The position numbers and the translations under genes are program-made. Under the pieces are notes generated by a model, which ran no database searches, was not told the origin of the DNA, and saw nothing but the letters and a program-made list of their open reading frames with translations. From Shinella sp. SUS2 (GTDB lineage: Bacteria; Pseudomonadota; Alphaproteobacteria; Rhizobiales; Rhizobiaceae), in assembly GCF_001262505.1 (NCBI RefSeq), contig NZ_KQ410733.1, positions 1-64,000 of the forward strand: DNA of 64,000 nt, written 5' to 3'. Shown here piece after piece: positions 61,001 to 64,000 of this stretch; the first letter of the stretch is position 1, and each line of letters opens with the position of its first letter.

Positions 61001-62254
61001 CTACTTGTTCGCCTTCAGCGCGTCTTCGAGACGCTTGGCACCGTCGGCGGGCGCAACGGAACCGTCGAGCACGCCCTGCAGCGTCGTGTAGTAGATGTTC
61101 GTCGCAGCCGGCGGCATGGCCGTATCGTAGAAGGAATCGAGATGGCCGGCGGCGTTCATCAGGTCGTTGCTGATGCCGTAGAGCACGGGACCGGCAGCGG
61201 CCTCGGTGGTGGCGCCCTTGACGGTCACCATCGTCTTGCGCAGCTCGACATACTTGGTCATCACCTCGGGCGAGGAGAGGAACTTCAACAGCGTGACCGC
61301 GTCGGCCTTGTTGTCCGTCTTCTCCGAAATGCCGAAGGAGGCGGCAACGCCAGCCAGTACGTCCGTCTGGTCTCCCGCGCCGCCGGAAACGCTCGGGAAG
61401 GCGAAGTAGCCAAGCTCGAAACCCTCGGGTGCATCGGCCGATGCGCCGATCTGCCAGGTACCGTTGAGCAGCATGGCGGCCTGGCCGTTGAGGAAGAGCA
61501 TGTTGGCTTCCTGGTCGCTCATGCCGTTGAAGCCGATCGGGAAATACTCCTTCTTGGCGATCTCGGCGACCGTCTGGAAGGCCTTTTCGCCCTCTGCGCC
61601 GAGCGTCGCAGCGGCGTCGCCATTGACGAAGGACGCGACGACACCGGAGCCCTTCAGGCGCATTTCCATGTACTGGAACCAGAAGGTGGCCGGCCAGGAA
61701 TCCTTGTTGCCGAGCGAGAAGGGCACGAGGCCCTCTCCCTTGACCTTCTCGGCGAGCGCCATCAGCTCGTCATAGGTCTTCGGAACGGTCCAGCCCTTTT
61801 CGGCGAACAGCGCCTTGTCGTACCAGAAGACGACGGAATCGACGTCGACGGGCACCGCATAGGTCTTGCCGTCCTTGCTGGTCTGGGCGATGGCGCTTTC
61901 CAGGAAGCTGTCGCGCCAGCCGTCCTTGGCAAGATCGGCATCGAGCGCATACATCTGGCCGCCCTTGACGAAGGCATTCAGGAAGCCGCCGGGCAGGGTG
62001 TAGAAGACGTCCGGCGGGTTGCCGGACGCCATGGCGGTGTTGAGCTTCGTCTTGTAGGCCGATTGCTCGGCCGCGACGACATCCAGCGTAATGTCGGGAT
62101 GTTTCTTGGCGAATTCGTCGAGCGCGAAGGTGATGAAATCGATCTTGTCCTGCTGCCCGGCATAGGCATGCCAGAAGGAAAGCTCGCCGGCCGCGGCCGG
62201 AAGTGCGGTGAGCGCAAGCGCGGCGCCGGCAATGAGAAGACGTTTCAGCTTCAC
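61001..62254 (-). CDS. Sugar-type ABC transporter substrate-binding protein
   Basis: A 417-aa extracellular binding protein family 1 (MalE/UgpB-like) with a signal peptide (about residues 1-22, PAAAG). It starts with GTG 62254, after GGGAGGA; no ATG fits. ELSFWHAYAGQQDK and NGTWQIGA are family-typical. It is first in an operon with two permeases, a trans-sulfuration-type enzyme and a PfkB kinase. No ATPase gene of this transporter is in the window. Confidence 0.92.
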   Translation of the reverse strand: MKLKRLLIAGAALALTALPAAAGELSFWHAYAGQQDKIDFITFALDEFAKKHPDITLDVVAAEQSAYKTKLNTAMASGNPPDVFYTLPGGFLNAFVKGGQMYALDADLAKDGWRDSFLESAIAQTSKDGKTYAVPVDVDSVVFWYDKALFAEKGWTVPKTYDELMALAEKVKGEGLVPFSLGNKDSWPATFWFQYMEMRLKGSGVVASFVNGDAAATLGAEGEKAFQTVAEIAKKEYFPIGFNGMSDQEANMLFLNGQAAMLLNGTWQIGASADAPEGFELGYFAFPSVSGGAGDQTDVLAGVAASFGISEKTDNKADAVTLLKFLSSPEVMTKYVELRKTMVTVKGATTEAAAGPVLYGISNDLMNAAGHLDSFYDTAMPPAATNIYYTTLQGVLDGSVAPADGAKRLEDALKANK

Positions 62255-62300
62255 GATATCCTCCCGAAACGATGGGGCAGCGCCCTCCGCCGCCATATGA

Positions 62301-62346
62301 AGTGATGCCACAACAAAAACTAGCTGTCCATAGTGACACCACAACA
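62301..62346. promoter_or_regulatory. Direct-repeat operator between SBP and RpiR genes
   Basis: Two copies of a 15-mer, AGTGATGCCACAACA (62301-62315) and AGTGACACCACAACA (62332-62346), match at 13 of 15 positions. They are 31 bp apart, three helical turns. Located in the divergent promoter region, this is a good candidate RpiR-family site. Confidence 0.55.
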
Positions 62347-62399
62347 TGCCCATGCTAGCGTCACCGCTATCGACCGTGTCAGACCGCGAAAGAGCCGCC

Positions 62400-63254
62400 A
62401 TGACCGTTGACCTGCGTGGTCCGTCCAATCCCGCGAGCAGCCGGCTGCGCAGCGTGCTGCCGAAACTGTCGGACTCCGAGCGTCGCGTTGCGCTCTGGGT
62501 GCTCGACAATGTCGAGGCGACCATCCGCAATTCCATGTCGGCCATCGCCCAGGCGGTGGACGTCAGCGACACGACCGTGCTGCGCATGTGTCGCACCGCC
62601 GGCTTCGAGGGCTTCACCGATCTCAAGCTGGCCTTGGTCCAGGAGCCGCGCCAGAGCCAGGACACGAACGCCAGCGAGCCCCATGCGAGCGACCTTCAGG
62701 CTGCCGGCCGCTTGTTCCGCGCCGTGGCGCAGGCGATCAACGATACGCAGGGCGTGCTTTCCGAGGCGACCTTTGCCGGCGCGCTCGATCTCATCGCCGG
62801 CGCGCGCCATATCCTTGTCGGCGGCGTCGGCGGATCGGGCATCGTCGCGCAGGCTCTCTATCAGCGCTGCATCCGGCTCGGTCTCCGGTGCGATGCACCC
62901 GTCGATTCCCAGTTGCAGATCATGCATTCGGCGCTGACCGGGCCGGAAGACCTCGTCGTCGTCATCTCCTACTCTGGCATCACCAGCGATCCGGTGCTCG
63001 TGCTTCAGGAAGCGAAGTCGCGCGGGGCAAAGACGCTCTGCATCACCGGCAACAGCGCCTCGCCGCTGGCGCGGCTTGCCGATGTCGTCCTCGTCAGCGT
63101 CTCGCACGAGCAGGGCAGCGAGCCGATGGCCGCACAGATCGCCCAGATGGCGCTGATCGACGCGCTCTATTCCGCCCTCGTCGCGCGCAATGCCGAGCGG
63201 GCCCAGCTCACCGAGGAGCGGATGGTCAACGCCATCCTTCCCAAGTCCATCTAG
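62400..63254 (+). CDS. RpiR-family (MurR/RpiR) transcriptional regulator
   Basis: A 284-aa regulator with an N-terminal HTH_6 (residues 15-85, LPKLSDSERRVALWVLDNVEATIRNSMSAIAQAVDVSDTTVLRMCRTAGFEGFTDLK) and a C-terminal SIS sugar-phosphate domain (about 115-260, GGVGGSGIVAQ, SYSGITSD). ATG 62400 is preferred over one at 62346, which would sit inside the operator repeat. It diverges from the ABC operon and is likely to repress it, responding to a phosphorylated sugar made by the PfkB kinase. Confidence 0.9.
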   Translation: MTVDLRGPSNPASSRLRSVLPKLSDSERRVALWVLDNVEATIRNSMSAIAQAVDVSDTTVLRMCRTAGFEGFTDLKLALVQEPRQSQDTNASEPHASDLQAAGRLFRAVAQAINDTQGVLSEATFAGALDLIAGARHILVGGVGGSGIVAQALYQRCIRLGLRCDAPVDSQLQIMHSALTGPEDLVVVISYSGITSDPVLVLQEAKSRGAKTLCITGNSASPLARLADVVLVSVSHEQGSEPMAAQIAQMALIDALYSALVARNAERAQLTEERMVNAILPKSI

Positions 63255-63273
63255 TTCCAAGACAGGGAATGCC

Positions 63274-63951
63274 GTGAAAATTCAGATCTACACCATGCAG
63301 ACCGTTTCCGAGGCGATCGCCGCGGCAGAGGCGGGCGTCGACTATCTCGGCCTGACCCCCTCCAATCGCGGCCTGCCGGGCGAAATCAGCTTCGCGACGG
63401 CGCGCGAGATCGCCGATGCACTGAAGGGCCGGGCGTCGCGCGTCGCGCTGTCGGTGGAGAGCGATCTTGGCGCCATCGCCGACATGGTCGCCGCCGTCCG
63501 GCCGGACGTGCTGCATCTGTGCGGCGACATCACGCTTGTGACGCCGGATCATGTGCGCCAGCTCCGCGAAACCCTGCTGCCGCTCTATCCGGACCTCGGC
63601 ATCCTGCAGGCCATCCCGATGACCGGGCCGGAAGCGCTTGATCATGCTGCTGCCTTCGAGCCCTATTGCGACAGCTTCATCCTGGATTCCGTCGCCGCCC
63701 ATATCGGCGGCATCGGTGCGGCGGGCGTCACCCATGACTGGTCGCTGAGCCGCGCGATCGTCGAGCGCAGCAAGCTGCCGGTCATTCTTGCCGGGGGGCT
63801 CGGACCGGACAATGTCGCGGCCGCCATCGCCGCCGTCAAACCCTGGGCCGTGGATTCGCTGACCCACACCAACAAGCCGCTGCCCGAAGGTGGCTTCCGC
63901 AAGGACCTCGACAAGATCAAGGCCTTCGTGACGGCTGCAAGGGCGGCCTGA
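63274..63951 (+). CDS. TrpF-like (phosphoribosylanthranilate isomerase family) TIM-barrel protein lacking catalytic Cys
   Basis: A 225-aa TIM-barrel protein related to PRAI. The later motifs are kept: FILDSVA (catalytic Asp region), GGIGAAGVTHDWSL and ILAGGLGPDN. The KICGI cysteine motif is replaced by KIQIY, so the general base Cys is missing. It starts with GTG 63274 after AGGGA, 19 bp after the RpiR gene. It is therefore unlikely to serve tryptophan synthesis, and probably acts on another phosphorylated sugar or amine in this catabolic locus. Confidence 0.82.
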   Translation: MKIQIYTMQTVSEAIAAAEAGVDYLGLTPSNRGLPGEISFATAREIADALKGRASRVALSVESDLGAIADMVAAVRPDVLHLCGDITLVTPDHVRQLRETLLPLYPDLGILQAIPMTGPEALDHAAAFEPYCDSFILDSVAAHIGGIGAAGVTHDWSLSRAIVERSKLPVILAGGLGPDNVAAAIAAVKPWAVDSLTHTNKPLPEGGFRKDLDKIKAFVTAARAA

Positions 63952-64000
63952 GCGGTATCCTTTAAGGAAGAAAAGGGGCGGTACCATTGGTGTCGCCCTT

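Noticed and set aside
63274-63951. True trpF for tryptophan synthesis
   Set aside because: Catalytic cysteine motif absent and no trp genes nearby.
1-64000. CRISPR array, tRNA, rRNA or phage genes
   Set aside because: No regularly spaced repeats, cloverleaf, rRNA or phage/integrase sequence was recognised on reading both strands.

Overview
This is a GC-rich, densely packed segment of an alphaproteobacterial chromosome or large replicon, most likely from Rhizobiaceae or a close relative (Rhizobium, Shinella, Ensifer or Agrobacterium type). The assignment rests on the mix of many ABC, TRAP, APC and NCS1 transporters, LysR, RpiR, TetR and ArsR regulators, a rhizobial-style Ada regulon and frequent ATGA overlaps between genes. 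It is inference: no rRNA or tRNA gene is present. No CRISPR array, complete insertion sequence, integrase or phage gene was seen.

Layout. 1-4.7 kb: an alkylation-damage regulon (ogt-type gene; second AGT plus a 2OG-Fe(II) oxygenase; ada-alkA-alkB). Three nearly identical 25-bp boxes lie 52-60 bp upstream of the three start codons and resemble the E. coli Ada operator. 4.8-12 kb: a DapA-family lyase, an APC permease, a TetR repressor and a tightly overlapping operon of ureohydrolase, two SDRs and a PuuE/PgdA-like deacetylase. Two similar palindromes tie the permease, TetR gene and operon together. 12-22 kb: LysR, aldehyde dehydrogenase, a 55-aa one-helix membrane protein, an NCS1 permease, a GMC oxidoreductase, a second APC permease, a LuxR regulator and an amidase. 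This looks like nitrogen and amine compound catabolism. 22-29.7 kb: a NarL-type two-component system diverging from a ribose-type ABC transporter and an SMP-30 lactonase. 29.7-36.5 kb: LysR, DUF2306, an ArsR-SRPBCC-hydrolase operon with two perfect operator palindromes, and a TRAP transporter.

36.5-45.5 kb: a membrane-stress locus of yqiK flotillin, yqiJ and a PspA/IM30 gene. In front of pspA, and open into it in frame, lies a segment resembling only the N-terminal lobe of the transposon nuclease TnpB, with its own promoter. It diverges from a 1044-aa exported TPR-CHAT protein followed by a ChaA antiporter. 45.6-55.6 kb: signalling and stress genes (GGDEF cyclase, a ROK sugar kinase that looks circularly permuted, otsB, LysR, a chemoreceptor, MHYT-GGDEF-EAL). 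55.6-64 kb: an RpiR-controlled ABC importer lacking its ATPase in the window, with a trans-sulfuration-type PLP enzyme, a PfkB kinase, a class I/II aminotransferase and a TrpF-like protein lacking the catalytic cysteine. This may be an undescribed catabolic pathway.

Starts were reassigned where a Shine-Dalgarno sequence or an ATGA/GTGA overlap favoured another codon. Functions are family-level unless stated; substrate assignments are inference.
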